Below the pieces are notes generated by a model. It made no database searches and was not told where the DNA came from. It saw only the letters and a program-made list of their open reading frames with translations. 64,000 bases of DNA, taken from Strigamia acuminata (Eukaryota; Arthropoda; Chilopoda; Geophilomorpha; Linotaeniidae). Below, in pieces: positions 10,526-20,798 of this stretch (within the stretch, counting starts at the first letter, position 1; every line of letters starts with the position of its first letter). The position numbers and the translations under genes were made by a program. Location of the stretch: positions 48,244,581 to 48,308,580 of the forward strand of contig OX442314.1 in assembly GCA_949358305.1 (NCBI GenBank), read 5' to 3'.

Positions 10526-13500
10526 TAGTTGGATGATTGTACGCTGCAAATTTATAAGGCGAATGGAACGAGCGGCGAACACGGAACCTATTTGGATTTA
10601 GAATCGACGATAAACGAACAAGGAGAGGATTTCGAAGGATTTAACGAAAAGTAAGTCATCGTCAAGGAAATCCTTGGTTGTTGTTGGCCACCTGCCAAAA
10701 GGAGCATGACACTTGAATTCCTTCTAAATATACAAACTGTACTCATTTATAGTGTAGTCATAGTAACCATCAAGTTATATTCGACATTTATAGTATGTTT
10801 TTGAATGGAATTCATCGTGTCTATGCAATTTTATTTTTTTTTTACTAATTTTTTTCATGCATTTTTTTTCCCGCTCTGTAATGTCTCTGACTTTGGCCTT
10901 GTGCATTAAAGATCCAGTTTTCGCTAAGAAGGACAACCGCTTTTTGCTCGCAGTTCCTCACCCCATTTATGCGCGAAGATGTTCGTTTGGGATGCATCTA
11001 TCAATTATGATTATTTTCAATTAAATAATAGCTTATTGTGCACAGGAAATGTACAAACACGAGTTCATAAGGATACTAGACAATGGCTGGCCGAGGATCG
11101 GAAGATGCGGCTTCGATGTCACATTTGCCCTTTATTTTTTCGGTCGAAGAAATGCAAAAAGTTATTTTTCCTACCGACGTCGACGTTGTTAAAGTTTGTA
11201 ATTCGTCGTTAGAAGGGTAAATAATTATATCTTAACGAATGAATTTCTCCCAGAGGAATTTATAACTGCAGCGAAATTCAAAACGCGTTCTTTTCCCATC
11301 CGGAAAATTTTTGGTGCATATTATATGCGCATATAACGAAATTTAATTTGCATATATATCCGGGGTGTAGTTATTACAAACCGATTTCTCGGGTTCCTTG
11401 CGATTCGTTATAACGGGGATCTCGACTGTATTTTAATTTATGCAAGGCAGAGCGTATTTATTCATTTCTATTTCTATTTTTCGTTTATTTAGCTCTGTGA
11501 AACATTTTTCTTTAATTATAATCAATTTGTAGACAGTTTTTTATGTTTTACTACTAATTAACATTTTCTAAAAAACTTTATTTATTTTTTTTTATTTTAG
11601 TAGAAAGAATTCTATCTTGGTGAGAACCCAGTTGTCTGTTCGGGTGCACAGTATAATTGGTAAGAATTTTTTTTTTGTTATTTCTATCAGTTTTTCAAAC
11701 AGAATTAAAAATAACTTGGATAATTTACGCAATTATCAGTGGAAGTGAAATTTTTATTATGTCATTTGAAGTAGATAAGAATTAGGCAATAAATATGTGA
11801 CAACATCATGTAAAATGTACACTCTGTCTAATCTAATGATGTCATTGCACTCTGATCAACAAAAAAATAAAAAAGATGACATGGAAATTGAATTTAATGG
11901 CTGCGGTCGCAACGTTTAAATTGATTTACTCTTTTTTTCTCCTATAATTCAATTTAGAAAAGTTGTTAAACTCTGAAGGCAAGGAATTGCGTCGTGCATT
12001 ATTTTCCCTCAAGCAAATATTTCAAGTGACTATACATAGCATCATTAAAAATTGTTTTTATTCCTTTTAAATTAATTACGCCATTTAAATTGATTTATGC
12101 AGGATGATAAAGATCTGGTCCATGAGTTTGTACAAAATAATGGATTGGCTAGTCTCATTAAAGTTGGATGCGAAGCAGATCAGAACTATCAAAATTATAT
12201 ACTACGAGGTATTATCTTTATTATACTTTCTAACTATTATATTAATACATATTTTTTTCCTCAATTTAGCTCTCGGTCAAGTCATGTTATACGTAGATGG
12301 TATGAATGGAGTCATCAATCATCCAGAAACTGTGCAATGGTTTTATTCGTTAATTGCATCAAAGGTAAAAATTAGAGAGTTTACGGGATGCATTTTTCCC
12401 TTACAGTTAAAGACTATACAGTATAAAAGTAGTGTAAGGGAAAAATGATAAATTAAGTTTTTGCGGGCTGCATTTTTCCCTTATCACTACACTATTTCAG
12501 CCAACTACTGACAGTTAGTAATTTTGGGCCTAAAAATTCAATTTGGGGGCGTAAATGTGCAAATTTCTGCATAAAATTCCATTATTATGCTTATAAAGTA
12601 TGGCTTTGGGCCTAAAATTCAATATTGGGCCTCACTTATCATTCAATCTACGTACCTTTGACTGTTGTGTTTGATCGGGACAACAAAATAATCGCCATTT
12701 GCAATGGCGGAGCTAACAATTTAGTGTTCTCAATTCTGATTGGCTGCGCTATATTTTAATTTAGTGTTGAAAACGATACACTAAAGATTTTTCCCTTACA
12801 ATATGGCACTAAAATAGTGTAACGTGGCACAAAATAAGGAAAAAATGCATCCCGCAAACTCTCTAATGTCGATAACTAATCTTAAAGACAAATACATTAG
12901 AAATTAAAAAACCAATGCATTAGTCTTTAATATAAAATTGCTTTTAAATTAAATGCTGCAGAGTGATCAAGAAAAATTTACTACGGTATCGTAACGCTTA
13001 AAATTACCGTATTCCATCGAATTAAAGCCGCGGAATAAAAAGCTTTGGAATTTTACCCGCTCCCTTGTGTTTCCACCTTCATCCGCGGCTCTTAATCGAA
13101 GGAATACGGGATTAATTGCTGAACCCTAACAATTTTGCATAGCGTAACTATATACCATGTATTTAATATTTAATATTTGTAATATTCCAGTATCGACTCG
13201 TGGTTAAGACAGCTATTAAGTTACTGTTGGTATTTGTTGAATATACGGAAACCAATTGTACATTGCTTGTAAAAACTATAACTAATTTTGACGTCAATAG
13301 AGGTGAGTTTCAATTTTCTCTTTGCTTGTGTTGATTTTTACAGCATTTATTTTGTCACAGGTGTTAAGCCTTGGGCCAACATAATGCTACTTTTAGGAGA
13401 AAAGGACTCGTCTGATATGGAATTATTAGTATTTGCAACGACATTAATTAATAAAACCTTGTACGGCATTCCTGACCAAGATACATATTACGACGTGGTG

Positions 13501-16500
13501 GATGCACTTGAAGAGCAAGGAATGGAGAGGATTATTCAGAAATATATGTCTAAGCAGGGTACCGATTTAGATTTGCTTCAACAATTTCATATTTATGAGG
13601 TAAATTTTTTACAAGCATTGTTTTAGAAGTTTAAAATTATTATTAATCCCTAATTTAACAGGCCGTATTAAAGCATGAAGACGGAGAATGTGATGGACGT
13701 TTGCTGCAAATGGAAGCACAAGTGAGGTAATACAGATCAAACCTTGCTATTGCGATTTGCGAACACCGTTGCAATGAATTCGTCGTTGTAAAAAAAATAT
13801 GTTTAATTGGTTGACCGCCGATTTCTCGCATTATAAATTATTTCGTTGTAATGAACGTTCATTATTGCGGAAATTCAATGTAACGAACTGGAATTGCAAC
13901 GCGAAATAAGAGTTTACTTCGTTATTGCGAACATGTCCGATTTAAAATTGTCCCGTTGGTACCAATTGTCGATGAGACGACATTGATAAAAAGATCTGAA
14001 AATTATTAAAATCGTTGCAAAGATGATTTTGACGTTTATAAATGTATTTTCAATGTTTTTGATTTTTCGATGCACATCAGAACTGTGAGAAAATACACAA
14101 AAAATGGCAGAATTGTGAATAAAATACATTTAAAAATGTCAAAATCATAAGGAAATACATTTAAAAATGCCAAGATCAGAAGTAAATACATTTAAAAATG
14201 CCAAGATCAGAAGGAAATACATTTAAAAATGCCAAGATCAGAAGGAAATACAGTCAAAACTTTTCATAACGAATTGCGATATAACGAATTATTGATATAA
14301 CAAATACCTAAAAATGGCTGGTTTAGTTGGCTGGCCATAGAATACCATGTTAAAAAATTTCGATATAACGAATTCTCGTTATAACGAATCGATTTTTCCC
14401 TTGCGATTCGCTATAAAGAGTTTCGACTGTACATTTAAAAACATGAAATTCATCATAAATTTATAAGAACGTACATTAAAAACATTGTGAGAAATTCATT
14501 TGTAAACGTCAAAATCACAACAGAATTTACCAGAATTTAACAGAATTAAATTATCACAACTAAAAACAAGCTTTAAACGTTTTTTCTTATCGTTTAATTC
14601 TTAGGCAGATACCTCGCAGCCGAAAGTCAAATGAAAACGATAGACGAAAAAGTTGGCGACATGGTTCTGTCGGCAATGTTAACTCATCCTATCGAAGCAA
14701 ACAAACCAACAGTCTTTCCACGGATGACTCGTCGCCCAAACACGCGCAACACTTGCAAAGGTATCAATTATTAGTATTTTTAAAGATGGAGTACTAGTTA
14801 TTGTCATTTGCACTTGCTAAATTTGACTTTGTAATGAAATTGTCTTTGTTATCGGTACAGTAATAAAATATGTTGTTGTTGGAATTTGTTTAGGGAAAAT
14901 TCCAAACAGTGGCCAGAAAAACCAATTGGAACACAGATGAATGGATACAACACGGATTCCTCAGGTACAGCAGAGAAACTTTTAGGAAAATATTTAAAGT
15001 GATTAGAATTACAAATTTTATACCCAAATTTAAAAATTGTTTAATTAATCATAGTCATTTCTTTACATTCAAATGTGAACTGCCCTACTGCCTCGTATTA
15101 TAGCCGGGTTCGAAAAGGCGCTGGGACCCTTTTAATTGCCGGATGGTCATCAGCGATTTAACCCTTCCAACCCTAAGATGGGTGATTTTGTGACCCCATT
15201 TTAAAAAAATCATTATTTTTATGTAAAATAATTTTTTTTTCATCTGATTTTTGCTGACTATTCCTTTGAAACATCGGTAGACACTATAACACAGTTAATT
15301 TTTTTTTAATTTTTCAATTTTATCTGTATTTGAACCCAAAGATTAACTGGGTCAAAAAAGACCCATCTTAGGAGTCTAAAGGACATAAATCATGATCATC
15401 AGCAGGCTCCATGTCAATCATGTCCACCACGTCCGTATGGCGAGTCAATCTAACCCCATTGGCTAGATGTTAGGAATTTCCTAAAACCCGGATTTTGTGC
15501 ATGCGCAGAATCTGGATTAAAAAATGCCCATCTTAAGGAGAGAGGGGAGACCAATACTTTCGGGTTGGAAGGGTTAATGAATTGGTGCCAGCCCCGATTA
15601 AGCGCCAGGTCTACAAAATTCACAATAAATGGTGATTTTTACAGAAAAATCACCATTTTTTGTGAAAAATCGGCGATTTTTTGGTTATGCGCCGGGCCCG
15701 AATAGGCGCCGAGCTTGAAATAGACCCCAGGATGTGAGCTGAGAAAATTTATAAACGCTCCGGCTATTATTTGAGGCAGATTGGTATTTTATCGACTCTC
15801 CGATTAGATTGATAAAACCTACTCGGATTCAGATTGATTCAAAACCGATTTATAAAATTGAACAAAATTTAATAAAAAACTGTTCCTGCCACAGATTTAA
15901 ACGGCGTGACTCCTGCACTGCGCCGACGCCGAGAACGTCAAGACAGACAGCAAATGTTCATTAAAGAGCAGGAGGAGACGGTCCAGAAACGAGGCAGCAC
16001 GGCCGAAACGAGCGAAAGATCCTTAATCGAAAGACAACGATCCAGAAACTCTGGATCATCGGAAAGCCAATCGAGCGAATCACTTTCAAACTCAAGACTC
16101 CGAAACAGCAACAGCAAAGAACCTGCAGACTCCTCGAACCAATCAACACCAGCGTACGTGAGACAACAATCATGGGTGCTAAGCATGCTTCATACCAAAA
16201 CTCAAGACGAAGAGGCCAAAGAAGAAAAATGTGACAATGGATATGCAAAAGAAACTCCAGAAAAATCCTCAGTTCCTGTCTCAAGTCCGCACATAGACAT
16301 GGCAGCGCGTATTAACCTCCTAAGCAATAACTTAAGCGGAATTGTTAGTAAAGCGAAAGAAGGGCTCATTAGTCAACGCAGCAGAAACGACGAAGAGAAA
16401 AGCCCGACCGTGCTTTCACCTCCGATACTAAATGCAGTGGAACCAAAAAAGGAGAATGATTTGCAGTGGGAACAGCTAATGTCCACTCTGGACCGTCCAT

Positions 16501-19500
16501 TGATCATCACAGACTTGGACTTTACGGATCTGGTGAAAGAAGACGACGTAAACATATTTCATCCGAGCCAAGTAAACAACGCATTTGGTAGCAGAGGGCC
16601 ACCACCGCCCCCAATGATGAATGGCGCACCACCTTTTCCACCTGGTGGGATCGGAGGCCCGCCTCCGCCACCGCCGCTTACAAGGGGGATACCTCCACCA
16701 CCAATATTGGCTAATGGGCCGCCATCAGGAATTCCTGTGGCCAATAACGCAGCAAAGACGATCAAGAAGAATAAGAAGACAATAAAGTTATTTTGGAAGG
16801 ATGTGCACACTGACCCCATTGTTGTGGCACATGTGAAGCGTACTATTTGGGATGATTTGAAGAATACTTCGGTGGACGTGCAAAAGTTGGAACATTTGTT
16901 TGAAAATAGGGCAAAGGATATTATACCGAAAGATCGGAACCTCGACCATAATAGTAAAAGCAAAGAGGTTATTGTTCTCGATCCCAAAAGATCAAATACC
17001 ATCAATATTGGTATGACTAAATTGCCACCGCCGAGGACAATCAAAACTGCTATTCTGAAGATGGATAACACAATAATGAATAGGGATGGCATTGAAGTAC
17101 TTTGGAGTAAAATATGAATTTTTTTTGGAGATTTATATTTGTGTTTATACTTTTAGAAAATACTCACAATCATGATTCCATCAGAAGAGGAGAAATCTCG
17201 AATTGCGGAAGCTCAAGTGGCCAATCCAGAAATCCCTTTGGGATCCGCTGAACAGTTTTTGTTAACACTTGCTTCGATTAGCGAGCTTCCAGCTAGACTA
17301 AAATTGTGGGCTTTTAAATTAGATTACGAACAAATGGAAATGGTAAGTTCCTTACAGTCAAACCTCCTTATAACGAACCGCGATATAACAAATTTCTCGT
17401 TATAACTAATAGTTAAAAATGGCTTGGTTTGTTGATTAAAGACTAGGAAATTAAAATTTCAGCGAAAGAAATTAAAATTTCAGCGAAAGAAATTAAAATT
17501 TCAGCGAAAGAAATTAAAATTTCAGCGAAAGAAATTAAAATTTCAGCGAAAGAAATTAAAATTTCAGCGAAAGAAATTAAAATTTCAGCGACAGAAATTA
17601 AAATTTCAGCGAAAGAAATTAAAATTTCAACAAAAGAAATTAAAATTTCAACGAAAGAAATTAAAATTTCAACGAAAGAAATTAAAATTTCAGCGAAAGA
17701 AATTAAAATCTCACTAAAACTTAAAATTTTACTGAAAAATAAAATTTTAATCAAAAAAGTGAAATTTTAATCAAAAAAGTGAAATTGTAATCAAAAAAGT
17801 GAAATTTTAATCAAAAAAGTGAAATTTTAATCAAAAAAGTGAAATTTTAATCAAAAAAGTGAAATTTTAATCAAAAAAGTGAAATTTTAATCAAAAAAGT
17901 GAAATTTTAATCAAAAAAGTGAAATTTTAATCAAAAAAATGAAATTTTAATCAAAAAAGTGAAATTTTAATCAAAAAAGTGAAATTTTAATCAAAAAAGT
18001 GAAATTTTAATCAAAAAAGTGAAATTTTAATCAAAAAAGTGAAATTTTAATCAAAAAAGTGAAATTTTAATCAAAAAAGTGAAATTTTAATCAAAAAAGT
18101 GAAATTTTAATCCACATAGTGAAATTTTAATCAACAAAGTGAAATTTTAATAAAAAAAAGTGAAATTTTAATCAAAAAAGTGAAATTTTAATCAAAAAAG
18201 TGAAATTTTAATCAAAAAAGTGAAATTTTAATCAAAAAAGTGAAATTTTAATCAATAAAGTGAAATTCCAATCAAAATATGGTAAACAATTGTAATAAGA
18301 GCTGCCCTCGATTAAGAGCCGTGACTCAGAGTGCCCGATTTGATTTATAGCCGCGGCTCTTATTTGGTAAAATACCATACTAGAATAACAAATTTGGTTT
18401 TCATTTTTCTATAGGATGTAGCTGAGCCGCTTATGGATTTGAAACAAAGTATCAGCCAACTTCATTCCAATAAAACATTTCGCTACATTCTTTCGACCTT
18501 GTTATCAATTGGGAATTTTCTGAATGGAATAGAAGCCAAAGGTTTTCAAATTGACTACTTAGCCAAAGTACCAGAAGTAAAAGACACCGTCCACAAACAT
18601 TCTCTTTTACACCATTTGTGCCATATGGTAATGGAAAAATACTCAGATTCCACTGATCTGTACTCTGAAATTGGATCTGTTACTAGAGCTTCCAAAGTAA
18701 ATGAATAAATGAATATTGTGAATGCAAAACATTCAATGCCATTTCTCTATTCTACAGGTTGATTTTGATGAGCTAGCAGCAAATTTAAACAAAATGGAGA
18801 TTGAATGCAAATCATCTTGGGATCGCCTTAAACTAATTGCTAAACACGATGGGTCATCAAGCGTCAAAGTTGTCAAGTAATAATAACACTATTTAATCAA
18901 ATTAAAAAAAATATTTAACATTGTGTTCTAATTGACAGAATGTCCGAATTTCTAGCTGATTGTGCAGAAAGAATTATTGTATTGGGAATTATTCATCGCC
19001 GTGTTTTAAACAGGTGAAGAAATTCATTTTGCTTTGCGAGAGCATCAGAAATAATTTATATTTGCTTGCAGATTTTATCGCCTTCTGTGTTTTCTTGGCG
19101 TGCCATCTGTTATAGCCAAAGAAACAAAAGTTAATCAGTTTCTTAAAGTTATTAGTGAGTTTTCACTAGAATACAGCACAACCAGAGAAAGGGTGCTTCA
19201 ACAAATGGAGAAGAAAGCAAATCACAGAGAAAGAAATAAAACCAGAGGCAAAATGATAACAGATGTGTGTGTTCATTATGCACCAATTGAGCAGGAAATT
19301 AGTTTTGAACAATCTTTTGTCAACTTGTAGATGGAAAAATTCAAGTCCAAAGATGTTCAGGCAGATGAAGAATTAAGACAACTGCTCGTGTCTGGGAAGT
19401 CCGATACTGAGGACTGCAAGCGAGGATCGTTATCAGGACGTTTGCGGAATACTCCAAGTAAGAATAAAAAATGATTTCAATATTTTAAATGAAGTTGGTT

Positions 19501-20225
19501 TTTATAATTCAATCTTTACGTTAAAAAAAATGCATTGGCTACATTCTTGTCCGACGTGAACATATTATTTTAATGACGCGCTGTGATTGGTTGAGATCTA
19601 CAGTCTTCCACCGAATATAACAGCATGGTGTTGTATTCATCAAATAACATGTAAGTTTGTAATAAAAGGAGAATTCTTCGATACATCTCTCAACCAATCA
19701 CAATGCATCATGAAAATAATACGTTCAAAAATACAAAAACCTGGAAATATTTGTTTTGATTTCAGCACGTTCGAGCGGTATTTATCGGCCTAGAGGAAAC
19801 TCTCTGAAAAACGAAGACAGCTTAACGGACGGAGATGATGAGATATTGGGACTTGCAGCTAAAGCGGTGGCAAAATCGACGACAAGAGCTACCCCGAGAG
19901 AGAGAAAACGAGCTCGCCAAGCCGATAGAAAATCATGTAAGTCAATTAAGCTTGAATTTGAACACAAATCTGGGCTTTCTTTACCTATACTACTCGTATC
20001 TATGCTTAGCTCTCTACTGAGTTGGTGGTGTTGCTGTGAGATGCTGTAGGTATCATTTTCCTTGTCTCTATTCATTTGCTCTATGCTCTGTAATGCTTTT
20101 TTTGTAAAAAGATTGATTATTTTGTAAACTTATGCTAATTTTTGTTTACAGTGCGGCGCACCTTAAAGCATGGATTAACAGAAGACGAGAAATCCTATCT
20201 TGCCTCCATTTATAACTCCCCCTAG
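9379..20225 (+). CDS. Fhos: FHOD-class formin (formin homology 2 domain-containing protein), 20 coding exons
   Basis: Formins of this class nucleate and elongate actin filaments and are held inactive by contact between the N-terminal regulatory region and the C-terminal DAD. Exons: 9379-9543, 10529-10650, 11601-11659, 11958-12025, 12103-12208, 12270-12364, 13191-13302, 13361-13599, 13662-13726, 14605-14760, 14894-14964, 15895-17096, 17157-17342, 18415-18696, 18758-18876, 18939-19013, 19072-19264, 19331-19457, 19766-19936, 20152-20225. All are flanked by GT-AG, and phases agree to give 1228 residues. The start is [16 protein letters not shown], typical of FHOD N-termini. GBD/FH3 spans about residues 1-345 ([30 protein letters not shown]-like [11 protein letters not shown]). 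Proline-rich FH1 is near 650-700. FH2 starts near 715 with [11 protein letters not shown] and includes [19 protein letters not shown] and REKNKTRG-like [11 protein letters not shown]. The DAD is near 1165-1215 ([30 protein letters not shown]). Donors after exons 4, 12 and 17 (GTGACT, GTACTT, GTGTGT) are weak; they were fixed by frame and family alignment. A possible poly(A) signal AATAAA is at 20483. Confidence 0.93.
9785..10150. repeat. Tandem repeat in FHOD intron 1, unit about 88 bp, four copies
   Basis: The unit includes AAAACACTCCATTTTGTC, AAATGCTAATAACCGAAA and TTTTTGGTACGTAGAATTT. The first three copies are nearly identical, and the fourth is diverged (TTTTTTCAGG replaces part). There is no coding content. 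Confidence 0.75.
10471..10522. repeat. (ATTT)n microsatellite at the exon 2 acceptor of FHOD
   Basis: About twelve ATTT units run directly into the acceptor TTTTTATAG before 10529. The repeat supplies the pyrimidine-rich part of the splice site. Confidence 0.8.
11355..11428. mobile_element. 3' half of a pogo/Tigger-like MITE
   Basis: This half ends CTCGACTG followed by TA and contains TGCGATTCGTTATAACGG, matching the right half of 14251-14429. The left half is missing and is replaced by the element fragment that resembles 7130-7200. Confidence 0.5.
12371..12867. mobile_element. MITE with about 35-bp inverted repeats, FHOD intron 6
   Basis: The left terminus reads ATTAGAGAGTTTACGGGATG and leads into CATTTTTCCCTTA. 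The right terminus is its inverted copy, ending GCATCCCGCAAACTCTCTAA at 12866. There is a further internal copy of the GGATGCATTTTTCCCTTA-like motif near 12463-12482. No transposase is present. The superfamily is not clear. Confidence 0.7.
13006..13110. mobile_element. Short MITE, 28-bp inverted repeats, FHOD intron 6
   Basis: The left arm ACCGTATTCCATCGAATTAA plus AGCCGCGG pairs with the right arm ending CTTAATCGAAGGAATACGGG. It is the shortest visible member of the GAATTAAAGCCGCGG family that also carries minisatellites at 3717-4676 and 17449-18376. Confidence 0.65.
14251..14429. mobile_element. pogo/Tigger-like MITE with TA target duplication, FHOD intron 9
   Basis: The element is 179 bp, starts CAGTCAAAACTTTTCATAAC and ends AAGAGTTTCGACTG. 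TA lies on both sides (14249-14250 and 14430-14431). The interior has CGATATAACGAATT and TCGTTATAACGAATCG motifs. The CAG ends and TA target fit the pogo/Tigger branch of Tc1/mariner. It has no coding capacity. Confidence 0.7.
15162..15573. mobile_element. piggyBac-like MITE, FHOD intron 11
   Basis: TTAA at 15158-15161 and 15574-15577 flanks a sequence beginning CCCTTCCAACCCTAAGATGG and ending TCGGGTTGGAAGGG. A TTAA target with CCC..GGG ends is the piggyBac signature. The element is 412 bp and non-coding. It lies within a second repeat whose ends show GGGTTCGAAAAGGCGC (15106) and GGGCCCGAATAGGCGC (15695). Confidence 0.7.
17355..17437. mobile_element. 5' half of a pogo/Tigger-like MITE abutting a minisatellite, FHOD intron 13
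   Basis: TA is followed by CAGTCAAACCTCCTTATAAC and CGCGATATAACAAATTTC. The expected right half is missing, and the array at 17449 starts directly. Confidence 0.55.
17449..18376. repeat. Two-phase minisatellite and element end in FHOD intron 13
   Basis: About twelve copies of a 21-bp unit AAATTAAAATTTCAGCGAAA-G run to about 17705. After a short transition, about 25 copies of a 20-bp unit GTGAAATTTTAATCAAAAAA run to about 18270. The array ends in the same flank as the array at 3890-4583, followed by ATAGCCGCGGCTCTTATTTG. This is an internal array of a MITE-like element. The ORFs across it are artefacts. Confidence 0.7.
19554..19728. mobile_element. Inverted-repeat element, FHOD intron 18
   Basis: The left arm, with GAACATATTATTTTAATGAC and CTGTGATTGGTTGAGA, pairs with the right arm, with TCTCAACCAATCACAATGCA and TGAAAATAATACGTTC. 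The arms are about 42 bp. The right arm resembles the region upstream of the MULE genes (AACTAATCACAGCGCGCCAT near 22902). Confidence 0.55.
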
Positions 20226-20572
20226 AAAACAATCTGTCCATATACATTTTCATAGGATGTTTAAATCAATTGTGTACGGTTTTTAATTATAACAAATCGT
20301 GTTGTTAATTCTTTCTTTGTATATTATATATTGGCTTTTCGCCAAGTCTGGGCTGTTTATTTTGATGATTTTATTTTACATTTTGCATTTTTTGTTTTTT
20401 CATTTTTTACAAGATTGTTTTTAAAAAAGATTTTTACAACTCTATACTTGGATATGAATAATTTTTGTGTTTATTTTAGAGAAATAAAGATTTTTCAAAA
20501 TAAATTACTCCGTATATCATTATCATCAATCATCATTTATGTCTCAATGATAATACTGAATTATTTTTATAT
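20226..20572. other. FHOD 3' UTR and flank
   Basis: No further exon is seen. A candidate poly(A) signal AATAAA is at 20483-20488. The spacer of the tandem array begins near 20573. Confidence 0.4.
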
Positions 20573-20798
20573 CTCAAAATTCAAAATGCAATATAAGAAA
20601 TATAATAAATTGAACATTAATTAATTTCAACTAAACTAAATTAAAAATAATATTTTTTTTAATTATGATAATAATTAAGAATCATCACAAATAAAAGATT
20701 AAAAATTTCAAATATCACAAGTAATAGATTACAAAATCCAATATCAGAAATAGGGATGCACCGAATGCCAAATATCGAATATTGACCGAATATCTAAA

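Noticed and set aside
13741-13915. Possible further pogo-like MITE after Fhos exon 9
   Set aside because: It shows TTGCTATTGCGA and CGTTGTAATGAACG words reminiscent of the family, but the ends are too degraded to place.
17443-17754. 103-codon ORF of repeated EILISFA
   Set aside because: Artefact of the 21-bp intronic minisatellite.
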